A DNA stretch of 64,000 bases, taken from Cephalotrichum gorgonifer (taxonomy: Eukaryota > Ascomycota > Sordariomycetes > Microascales > Microascaceae). Of the stretch, positions 56,252 through 64,000 are shown piece after piece. Positions within the stretch are counted from its first letter, which is position 1; every line of letters starts with the position of its first letter. Both the position numbers and the translations under genes were made by a program. Below the pieces are notes generated by a model. It searched no databases and had not been told where the DNA came from. It was given only the letters and a program-made list of their open reading frames with translations. The stretch is taken from assembly GCA_900312665.1 (NCBI GenBank), contig ONZQ02000005.1:480128-544127 (forward strand). Reading direction: 5' to 3'.

Positions 56252-57138
56252 TCATTCCTCTCCGCCGCCCTCAGTTACCTCGTCATCCTGCTCATCCTCG
56301 GCACCATCTTCAGACCTTTCAGGTGCGCCTTCCTGCCCGGGGATATCCAGAGTCTCAGCCCCACAGCCTGCTTCCTCCTCCTCAGGCTGCTCTTTTACGG
56401 GAGGCGCTACCTTGATAGGCTCGTCGGTGGCATCCTCTCCCTCTCCATCACCTCCTCGAACTTCCCCCTGTTCCCCCCCCGCAGTTACCTCGCACTCCTC
56501 AGAACTTATCCGCAGCCCCGAAAACTCGACGTTAACAAGCCCTTTCCCCTCCCCCTCCTCCCTCTCCATAACTACCGTGACATCGAGATTCAGCACCGCG
56601 CTCGACGGCCCGCATTGGCTTACATGGCCATCATATATCGGGCTGGCAGTGAATTCCAGGGGGAAGTCCACGCCCACTGCACTCCCGAGCAGCACCTGGT
56701 CGTCCTGCTTCTAAAACCACGACCCCCGCCGTTAGCCTAGCACGCACTTCGTGTTATATAGGTTGACAGTTAACTCACGGCGGAGCCCTCTACCCCAGCC
56801 CAAGACGCCGTGGTCCTTATCGTAGCGGTTAGACCGGTGTCCAGGCCGGCATCCCCCGTAACGGCGATCTGTTGTAGAATGGCGCGATAGCCGGGGTTCA
56901 GTTCCAGTCCGATTGACGCGACGCACGAGAGGGTGGGCACGTCGGCTTCATAGCCAATGGTGGTGTTGAAGGAGTGGTAGATGAAGCCGCCCGTCGACAT
57001 GATGTCGAGTTCGTAGGTGCCATCGGGGCACCCTGTGCCGGAGAGCGCAAGGGACGCGACCTCGAATGGGACATCCTGGGCCAAGGCGTGTGTAAGGAGC
57101 AGGAGGGGAACAGGGCTTAGAACGGTGGAGGCGCGCAT
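56252..57138 (-). CDS. Secreted DUF4360-like protein with acidic tail
   Basis: Two exons (57138-56779 and 56710-56252; intron 68 bp) encode 272 residues. The acceptor could also be three bases further on, which would drop one Lys. The signal peptide is MRASTVLSPVPLLLLTHALA. Blocks such as LSGTGCPDGTYELDIMSTGG, SFNTTIGYEADVPTLSCVAS, YRAILQQIAVTGDAGLDTG and HVSQCGPSSAVLNLDV match the DUF4360 pattern of secreted fungal proteins, including the early GCP and two further cysteines. From about residue 165 the protein turns acidic and Gly/Glu-rich (REEGEGKG, EQPEEEEAG, EDEQDDEVTEGGGEE), which is not typical of the family as I know it. The function is unknown. Confidence 0.78.
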
Positions 57139-58101
57139 TTTCGGTATGGACAGGCGGATGGCTGGCGACTAGAGAACAAGAACGAGCGACAAAGGGTGGG
57201 TTGGGAGCTCAAGAGGCCTATCCAACATTGTTGTCCATGGTTCGATGGCCCGATATATGTAGCCCCCTTCCATATTCCGTAGCTTCCCCACCCCTCCAGC
57301 CTCTGCAGATGCGGGTGACGATCTCTCTATTATCGGTGGGAACGGGGTAGAGCCCAGGCTATGGATGGGACCGGACAATTTAACGGGGTACATCACCCGG
57401 CATGGAATCACAGCACTAAGAAACTCCCGGAGAGTTGCTCAATATGGAGGGAAACGCCCACCCTAGGCTATTTATTGATCGCCGGCGAGGGGCGGGTAAA
57501 TTCCTGCGCAAGTCGCTGTATATCGTTTTTCATCATTGGGTTGTAGGTCTAGTTACAAATGGGTAGGAACCAAGAGCCGCAGAATACTTATCGAGAGGGA
57601 TGATCGATAGTGAAAAATAGGAAGCCCCGAAACGCCAGAAGCCCTGGATATGGACGTCAACCTTAGAGTGGTTGGATCTCTCCGTGCCAAGCTGGCCACA
57701 CCGGCGAGTAGGGGCGGGTATAGCCGTAGGTAAGACTATCTGAGATGGATATGAGAGGGGTTTGTAAGGCGATGTGCTTGGAGATGTTCCAGGTTATCAT
57801 TGAGCATCTGGGCTTAGAAGATCCTACCCGACACTCTTCAGTTATTTAGATCTATCCATCTCTTGACTTTCTAATGCCAACCCCCGATATTCAGCTACAT
57901 TCGTTGACCTGCCTTGCCATATCCCTAGTATCAATCGATCCATAACGCCAAGAAAAAAACGTGCCACCAGTGCTTCGCTTATCCGCCCACGATTCAGGCT
58001 CCGTAAAGAAACGTACTGAGAAGGAACGCTGACTGACCGTTTCCCTAGATTCTGTGGTGGAATCGGGCGTGCATCCTCATGATATGCGTCTCTGATGCCT
58101 T
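57139..58101. other. Intergenic, DUF4360-like gene to low-complexity hypothetical
   Basis: The stretch holds the promoter of the secreted gene and the 3' end of the next gene. Short frames only. Confidence 0.5.
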
Positions 58102-58929
58102 CTATCCCTTAAATGATTCCCAGGTCCTCCTCCTCCGCGCCACAACCTTCTTCCCAACTTCAGAAAGCGAAGGCATCCCCCCTCTGATCTCCTTCAACGC
58201 CTTCCGGATCCACTCCAGGCCGGGAACGCGCTGTTCAAGGTCTTCGTCTCCCTCCCTCCCCTTTCCCTTCCACTTCCTCCACCTGAGCATACCCCTGTAC
58301 CTGCCTCTGTCCCTGTCCCAGTAATGATTGTTTTCCATCTGCTCCAAATCCTCTATCGTAACGAACGGTAGACCTAACAGATTCCCGATCGGTCGTCCGG
58401 ACGCTATGAGAGTCGGGAGCTCCAGTGTTGTACCCGGGGTGCGTAGGCCGGTGGTCTGGGAAGGCGTCGAGGCGCTGGTAGTTGTCGATGTCGATGGTTT
58501 GAGGTCGAGGAGTCGGAGCTGAGCTCGGACTGAGGCGGGAATGGTTCCAGGCATGGCCGGGCCTAGCGGATCGCCGGTAGATGAAGAGGATGCGATGCAT
58601 TGTTCGCCTTTTTCGAGGCAGGCCCGGCACTGTATGATTTTGTGACCATGAGGCTTTGCGAGTGCCCTTGCCAACACAGATTCACGCCGTGTGGTCTCAG
58701 TGATGGGTGTCTTTTCGGCAGTGGTTTGAGTTCCACTTGTTTGTTTAAGAAGAGGCGTTGGGGTGGTGATCAAAGATGATGATGTGAATGATATGGTTGG
58801 GAAGAAGGATGAGGATGACGGGGGGCTCTGAGCCTGGCTGGAATCTAGGCGATGATTCTCTTCTGGCAGGATAGGATGTCGAACAGAAGAAAATGATATA
58901 GAGTCGTATATTCGTATCAGGGACGACAT
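58102..58929 (-). CDS. Hypothetical protein, Ser/Thr-rich N-terminus
   Basis: A single exon of 275 residues. The N-terminal 90 residues are Ser/Thr/Pro-rich and look disordered. A central block IIQCRACLEKGEQCIASSSS has a Cys-x-x-Cys pair and a further Cys. The C-terminal third has LGLPFVTIEDLEQMENNHYW, then a very basic stretch (RWRKWKGKGREG) and helices ending RRRRTWESFKG. There is no signal peptide or transmembrane segment. The basic and Trp-rich end could suit a mitochondrial or RNA-binding protein, but that is guesswork. The open frame length and the ordered C-terminal part support a real gene. I do not recognise it. Confidence 0.55.
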   Translation of the reverse strand: MSSLIRIYDSISFSSVRHPILPEENHRLDSSQAQSPPSSSSFFPTISFTSSSLITTPTPLLKQTSGTQTTAEKTPITETTRRESVLARALAKPHGHKIIQCRACLEKGEQCIASSSSTGDPLGPAMPGTIPASVRAQLRLLDLKPSTSTTTSASTPSQTTGLRTPGTTLELPTLIASGRPIGNLLGLPFVTIEDLEQMENNHYWDRDRGRYRGMLRWRKWKGKGREGDEDLEQRVPGLEWIRKALKEIRGGMPSLSEVGKKVVARRRRTWESFKG

Positions 58930-60552
58930 GTTCGAAAAGATTCTGGGTGTGAAATTGATAGATGAGTGTATGTTGGGATCTTGATCTCACAATGGAGATA
59001 AATATCGGGGAGCTTTAGCAAGCAAGTGTGGAGAGAGCTTTTCGTAGGGAAGGGAATACCGTCTTTGGCCATAAGGATACACTCTCAGGTTTACTGGAAC
59101 ACCGGAACTTTGGAAATGGACAACTGGGGCATGCAGTTGGCGGTGGTCTGGGGTGGAGCTCCAGACTCCAGACTCTGGCCCTTGGAGTCTGCAAAACAAA
59201 GGAAGAATTCCACGTGGTAGAAGGTTCGCAGAGCTCTTGTCTACTGTCTCGCTCCTTCCTCCGCAGTATCATCCTTCACAGAATAACAACACCTACCGAA
59301 ACCTTGAATATCAACTGAAAGGCTCGAACTCTCTTCCACCCATCACATCCCCTCCTTCACCCCCCCCCTGGCCTCACAACACAGCAATACAAGCCTTCAG
59401 TATCAAACCTTAAGTCAAAGTCTACAACCAACCATACTCCTCTGTTTTCACTCAAAATCAGAGTATTCAGCATGGCTGCTGCCGCGTCTTTCGAGTGCGG
59501 TTTCCCCAACTTTTCGAACACCTGGTGGGAGCCTCCGTTCACATACTGTGACTTTATCCATCTCTTCGACTTCATTACCATCACACTCGTCGTATTCCTC
59601 ATATGCGATGCCGACCAAGGAACCCCCTTCCTCCCGCTGCCTCCGTTCCATCGGATTCGCGCCCCGGTCTTGACCTGGCCACACGGACTGCGACCTGAGC
59701 CAGGACCGAAGATTTAGGGCTCATGCCAAGATATCTCCCGCATTAAGAGAGTGAAGAATCGAGAGAATACCCCCTGGCGTTAAGGCCTGAGTGCGATTTA
59801 GCCCAAGTAGGGTGGCACGGCAGAAGACTGGACGAGGTGTGTTGAGTCAGGGGGAGAATGTTCGGGCGTTCAAGACTAACTTTTCTTGTGGCCAGGGATG
59901 TTGACCAGGAGCGACGGGACCCCGAGAGACTCGTGGCGATTGAGCGTTTACTTGACGTCCGGGATGCGCTGGAGGAAAGAGACCGGATGCCGGAGTCCTA
60001 TAAGTCGGGGGCGGGCTACGAAGGAAAGCTTTGTACACATAGGAAGCTCTAGTCGCGTCTACTTGGAAGATACCCTCGCAAGTAGAGAACATAGGGAGAC
60101 TGGATCCAAGAAAATTGAATCTATTTCGAAAGTGGTATCAAATTGAGGTTCTTGAAGTAGGCTGAGTGTGTGTCATGCTCCGGGTATGCAAACAGGGCGG
60201 ACTCATAATGCCTCCAGCTTAGTGAGGTCAGGATGGTCGCGAGAGATATCCGATGGCACCTACCCAGGTTAACCACTTTCACTATACAGTTATTGTGACT
60301 AAGTGTGGTAGTCGGCGTTCGCATCGTGCAAGTCGTTCGACCGAGGAAAGGCGGTGAAACTTCGAGACGCTTCTGCCATTTAGCGTTACCCCACCATCAA
60401 ACCCGCCAATATGAACCCACATGACCCCTCCTCGATCCGAACAAGACTAGAGAGACTGTTGCAGCCAAGGTTTACCGAAACAACGGGTCATATTCTAGCT
60501 GACGCGCGCCCGCCATACCAAACACGAGATAAACCCAGCAATTGAACTCGCC
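58930..60552. other. Intergenic, low-complexity hypothetical to GNAT gene
   Basis: About 1.6 kb with a weak small frame at 59472-59717 and another at 59858-60052 (MFGRSRLTFLVARDVDQERR, helical and charged). The two could be exons of one gene, but no good splice sites join them. No other features. Confidence 0.45.
59472..59717 (+). CDS. Possible small membrane protein
   Basis: An open frame of 81 residues starts MAAAASFECGFPNFSNTWWE and has one hydrophobic segment (FITITLVVFLIC). It lies divergent from the low-complexity hypothetical. Size and lack of a family leave it doubtful. It could be the first exon of a gene continuing near 59890, where the frame DVDQERRDPERLVAIERLLD looks protein-like. 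Confidence 0.25.
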   Translation: MAAAASFECGFPNFSNTWWEPPFTYCDFIHLFDFITITLVVFLICDADQGTPFLPLPPFHRIRAPVLTWPHGLRPEPGPKI

Positions 60553-61180
60553 ATGGCCTCTACCGGAAAGCCGTACACGGCCCACGCCCACCGCAAAGGC
60601 AAGATCCCGAACTTTCCGAACTAGAGGCTTTGCAGCCCTGATTGGGCCACCGCCGAGCTAACGACGCCCAGATGTCAAGGTCATCCTCGACCTAATCCAG
60701 GAGCTGGCCGACTATGAAAAGGAGTCCAACGCTGTCGAGGCGACCGAAGAGACCCTGCTCAACACAATCGCCTGGGCCCTACCGACCGAAGCCGGTGCCG
60801 AGGCGTCCCCTCTGCCGGTAACGGAGCCCACAAGCCCTGCCAGGCCGGCCCGCTGCATCCTCGCGTATGGCCCCGAGGGGACCCCCGTCGGCATGGCGCT
60901 GTACTTCTACAGCTATAGCACGTGGAGGGCGAAGCCGGGTATCTTCCTCGAGGACCTGTACGTGCGACAGTCGGAGAGGAAGAAGGGATATGGGAATCTG
61001 CTCCTGAAGGCGCTGGCGAAGGAGGTGGTGGCTATGGGTGGCGGGAGGCTGGAGTGGAACGTGCTCAAGTGGAATGAGCCGAGTATTGGATTCTACCAGT
61101 CCATTGGAGCCCAGAGGATGGATGACTGGGTGGGTATGCGGTTGGACAGGGAGGGATTGGAGAAGCTTGCGAGCTCCTAG
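60553..61180 (+). CDS. GNAT acetyltransferase, SSAT-like
   Basis: Two exons (60553-60598 and 60672-61180) encode 184 residues. The 73-bp intron has a GC donor (AAAG|GCAAGA) and a CTAAC branch site about 12 bases before its AG. Splicing gives HAHRKDVKVILDLIQELADY, a good N-terminal GNAT helix; no GT donor keeps frame. The core reads GTPVGMALYFYSYSTW, IFLEDLYVRQSERKKGYG and LEWNVLKWNEPSIGFYQSIG. The acetyl-CoA loop is RKKGYG. This order is close to spermidine/spermine N1-acetyltransferases, which move acetyl from acetyl-CoA to polyamines or related amines in the cytosol. The acceptor here is not proven. The gene converges with the LYR-protein gene, the stops being 87 bp apart. Confidence 0.88.
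60599..60671 (+). other. GC-AG intron in the GNAT gene
   Basis: The donor is AAAG|GCAAGA, a strong GC-type site. The acceptor is CCCAG and the branch site CTAAC lies about 12 bases upstream. The intron has an in-frame stop and keeps phase 1. Confidence 0.7.
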
Positions 61181-61266
61181 ACGGTATATCGGCTAGACAT
61201 AGACGGAATATACAGTCGCTCGTCTCGAGACGACGGTGAAAAGAGGAACGTCCACATCTCTCCTCT

Positions 61267-62370
61267 CTAGGCTTCCTTTTTCTTGGTACCGGATTCGTCT
61301 AGATTTGCGAAGAACGAGGAATGTTCGGGAGACACGACTGGGTAATCTGGGACGAGGCGTCCCCATACGGCATGGTTCTTGGCCGTGGTCTCAGACCGGT
61401 TCATGTATGGAGAGGCCTCGAAAACCTTCCCGGCGAGTCGTCGGAGTTTCCGGCCGGACACGGGTTTCACGGAGGCGGGCAAAGGATCGTACCCAAAGCC
61501 GTTGGGAGACTGTTGGAACCCGGCGTTCCTCTCCCTCTCGACCCGCGATACTGGGTGGGTTGCGTAGGGTTGCCAATTCCAAGCATTCCCCGCCTGCGCC
61601 TCGCCAGCGTGCACCGGCACAGCGACGGGGCGGCGGGGGGGGATCCTCAGCAGCGGTCCGATCTCCTTGGTGGTCGAGAGTTCCCGTAGGGTCTCCCACT
61701 CACCCTCCCCGAGCGGCGGAACGACCTTCGGGATGTTCGTGAGCCACCAGTGCTTGAGTCTTGTCCTGAGCTCCCGAGGCGGCAGAGGGTAGCCCCATAT
61801 GTTCGTCTTCGGGAGATTACTCGTCGGATTGACCTTGTTCGGCGTGGGCCGAGGCCAGGTGGCCGGGGAGACCTTCCCCGCGTGGGTGACTTGCGACTGC
61901 ACGTAGTGGTGTAGCTTGCGGAAGTCCCACCGGTTCAGGAAATTCTTCTTGTATTCCGCGCCTGACCTCGCCCGCTCGTAGACCGCCATCACATTAGCAT
62001 CCGCCGCACTCAGCCCCTTCCCAGCCTGCGAAGCGTCGGAGCTGGTCGGCGGATCGGGGAGGACGAGCGGCGCCATCAGTGAGCGGCGAAGCTTGCCGAC
62101 CCTACCGAAGGTGTGGAGGAAGGCGATGCGTAGGTGTTTTATGCTCCCGGAGTTCGCCGCCTGTAGCCGGCGTAGCTGGCGGAGGCCGGTGGCAATTCGA
62201 GTTTGGGCGTGCTGCCTATCCCACCGATGGTTACGGAACTGCTCCTTGATATAGCCGGAGATGTAGGGAGTACATATTGGCGGGAGATAGGACGCTTCTC
62301 GGAGGAGGTGTCGGTAAAGGTGGCGGGGGCGCACGGAGCGCCTGGGGAGGAGTATTCGCGAGGTGAGCAT
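61267..62370 (-). CDS. LYR-motif protein, Cup1-like
   Basis: A single exon of 367 residues. The N-terminus is basic (MLTSRILLPRRSVRPR), like a mitochondrial leader. The block RHLYRHLLREASYLPPICTP, then YISGYIKEQFRNHRW, is a LYR tripeptide motif in the Cup1-like subtype of the Complex1_LYR family. Such proteins bind acyl carrier protein and help build mitochondrial complexes or ribosomes; the partner of this subtype is not settled. A linker with SSDASQAGKG and the rest (WGYPLPPRELRTRLKHWW, NRSETTAKNHAVWGRLVPDY) resemble fungal mitochondrial orthologues. No membrane segment is seen. The gene converges with the GNAT gene. Confidence 0.85.
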   Translation of the reverse strand: MLTSRILLPRRSVRPRHLYRHLLREASYLPPICTPYISGYIKEQFRNHRWDRQHAQTRIATGLRQLRRLQAANSGSIKHLRIAFLHTFGRVGKLRRSLMAPLVLPDPPTSSDASQAGKGLSAADANVMAVYERARSGAEYKKNFLNRWDFRKLHHYVQSQVTHAGKVSPATWPRPTPNKVNPTSNLPKTNIWGYPLPPRELRTRLKHWWLTNIPKVVPPLGEGEWETLRELSTTKEIGPLLRIPPRRPVAVPVHAGEAQAGNAWNWQPYATHPVSRVERERNAGFQQSPNGFGYDPLPASVKPVSGRKLRRLAGKVFEASPYMNRSETTAKNHAVWGRLVPDYPVVSPEHSSFFANLDESGTKKKEA

Positions 62371-63843
62371 GACGAGAGTGACGACGTCGGGGGGCGGTGG
62401 GTATTAACGCATGATCGTCGGACGAACAAGTGGACGAAGGCAGTTTGGGATTTCAAGGTTTGGCCCTTCTTCGAATAAGCTCATATGCTGGAGGGTGGCC
62501 CGTGCACAATGCGGATCTGGCGCGAGTTCTTTGGCCTCTCCACAGGACGCGTCGAATGCTCAACCACCCAACACTGGGCCGCCGCAGTGGCCATGTTGTG
62601 GGCAGATGAATTCATGGAGACTTGGCCATGGCCAATCGCGCAGGGGAGCCTCTATATTATTATGTGACGTGGACTCAACGAGGGGATCTGATGATATGCT
62701 CTCGAGAAGACTTTTCGGGAAACGTTGATGAATCCAATACCAATGAATTTCAATTCACACTGTACTTTGTGCTCGACCCTGTCGCCGAGTCACGTGTCCG
62801 GTCTCGGTGACTTTGGCGCCCAGAATTCACATGTCCAGCTATGCCCATGTTGTACCGTCTCTGAGAAAACAGAATGGCCTTTAAGATGGCCTTGGGACTA
62901 GACGTGTGCTCTTTCGTTGTGCCAGGAGAACAACCATGAATTGTCATGGTGGGGCCAGGTAAAGTACGGTACATTGCTCACCCAGATTCTGGCCAGTAAT
63001 AGTAGGCTCCTATCTGGAGATACATGTAGTCATGGGGTGTCCGCTCCATGGTATCCGCTCCATTCCATGGTGTCCGAGTCATCTTACATAACCATCTCCA
63101 CACGGTCGCGCGTCACGCCCTCAATCTAGGAGGGGCGCTCCTCGACACGTCAATCACGAAACCGACACGTCCTATCCTCAATTCAATTAAACTTATTTCG
63201 TTGCCATCCCAAGGCCCTTACCAAAGCAACCGACGAGGGTTTTCATCCCTGCAATTCTAAGAGCCTCCCATTGTCCAACGACTCACGCCAACGCTCATAT
63301 CATCGCGGCGCCCTCATTCTGCCTTCGACCACCCCGTCTCCCCGCTCCTCCCTATATAAGAATAGCGTTCGTGTAGTAGCACCGCGGATATTACGAGAAG
63401 CTGCAGCACTGTCCGCACAATTGGTGCCGACCTTTCTCCCCCTGCCGCCCACCTTTGATCTTTGCCGTCAACTCCTGCAGTTCTCCGCCGACGAATCCAG
63501 CTTTGGTGAAGCCCGGAACCGGGAATTTCGCATTCCTACTGCTCCAATCTCTCTCCACCCATCGATAAAGGGGGAATATTCGCCGCCCAGCGCTCCCTTC
63601 TTTTCTGCGCCAAATTTCAGCGACCAGTCTAATCCCGGTCAGCTCGCACCTTCGCCGCCGCACCTCTCTACCAACTATTTCGCCAAACCAGGCCCAGGAT
63701 GCCGAGTGGTCTTTGTTTCGTGCTATCGTCCTGCCACTTGTAATCGCCTTTCCTCTGCGTCGACGTCTATTACCTCGTCTTCTCGGCCGACCCCCAACCA
63801 CCCTCTTCAATCCGACCCCCGGACATCCTGTCCTCATTTCACC
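62371..63843. promoter_or_regulatory. Upstream region of the APSES-like gene
   Basis: This is a divergent region between the LYR gene and the edge gene. A TATATAAG stands at 63353-63360, with a pyrimidine-rich leader of about 480 bases after it. Small frames at 62485-62810 have no features. The antisense frame at 63391-63951 is a shadow. Confidence 0.5.
63353..63360 (+). promoter_or_regulatory. TATA box, probable promoter of the APSES-like gene
   Basis: TATATAAG follows CTCC-rich sequence about 485 bases before the start codon. The long CT-rich leader fits fungal regulatory genes. Confidence 0.45.
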
Positions 63844-64000
63844 ATGGCGACCGGCTCGCAGTCGCAGCCGTCCTCGCAACAGTCGTTCAGCATGAGCCAG
63901 CAGTCGCAACCTGGCACCATGTATCGATCTTTCAACGATGTAAACGTGCATGGGAATGATGCGCCGCGGATCTACTCGGTATGTCCCGCCTTTATTCCGG
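63844..64000 (+). CDS. Probable APSES transcription factor, first exon only (partial)
   Basis: The start codon at 63844 opens 45 codons that end at a GTATGT donor at 63979. The peptide is Gln/Ser-rich at first, then reads MYRSFNDVNVHGNDAPRIYS. In Mbp1/Swi4-type fungal APSES proteins a PRIYS segment of this kind leads into the KilA-N/APSES DNA-binding domain. That domain would start in the next exon, beyond the window. Members bind MluI-box-type promoters and control cell-cycle or developmental genes in the nucleus. The assignment rests on a short N-terminal stretch. The rest of the gene is missing because the window ends. Confidence 0.5.
   Translation, partial: MATGSQSQPSSQQSFSMSQQSQPGTMYRSFNDVNVHGNDAPRIYSVCPAFIP

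Noticed and set aside
63391..63951. Minus-strand frame of 186 codons
   Set aside because: It is antisense to the CT-rich leader and first exon of the APSES-like gene; a pyrimidine-rich leader gives an Arg/Gly-rich shadow.
1..64000. CRISPR array, prophage or bacterial operon
   Set aside because: No regularly spaced repeats or phage genes are seen. Introns and eukaryotic tRNAs show a fungal genome.

Overview
The window is a contig segment from a filamentous ascomycete (Pezizomycotina). The signs are short spliceosomal introns (about 55-130 bp, GT-AG with CTAAC-like branch sites), a HET-domain protein, a CBM18 chitin-binding secreted protein, a fungal ferric reductase, an APSES-type factor and many small secreted proteins. 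A sordariomycete-like fungus is my guess, but I cannot prove the class. A run of 771 N (50981-51751) marks an assembly gap.

Layout. 1-13.7 kb: a giant DUF6606/DUF3638/DUF3645 P-loop protein (+), a DUF1275 membrane protein (-) and an HRI1-family protein (+). 14.1-18.6 kb: a PiT-family sodium/phosphate symporter (-) with a long upstream region carrying three CACGTG sites, then tRNA-Arg(UCU). 18.8-25.7 kb: a CBM18 secreted protein, a ferric reductase and a HET-domain protein, all on the minus strand. 26.7-36.4 kb: a 73-residue gene (+), a 1622-residue acidic, repeat-bearing coiled-coil protein (-) and a degenerate arsenite-methyltransferase-like gene (+). 37.4-57.2 kb: seven of eight genes encode proteins with signal peptides. 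They are a SET-domain protein, a DUF8021-like protein, a Cys-rich GPI-type protein, a type I membrane protein, an intradiol dioxygenase, a protein ending in KDEL and a DUF4360-like protein. The exception is a toroid-like protein at 48.3 kb. The initiator tRNA-Met and a gene-poor stretch of 4.2 kb lie in the same region. 58.1-64 kb: a low-complexity hypothetical (-), an SSAT-like GNAT acetyltransferase (+) with a GC-AG intron, a LYR/Cup1-like mitochondrial protein (-) and the first exon of a probable APSES transcription factor (+), cut by the window edge.

I see no prokaryote-like operon, CRISPR array, intact transposon or secondary-metabolite core enzyme. The genes do not form one evident pathway. 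The closest thing to a functional grouping is the run of secreted and cell-surface proteins at 37-57 kb, plus the surface-related CBM18 and ferric reductase genes. The most unusual single items are the secreted SET protein, the KDEL-terminated protein, the methyltransferase homologue that has lost its cofactor motifs, and the uncharacterised three-repeat acidic protein.
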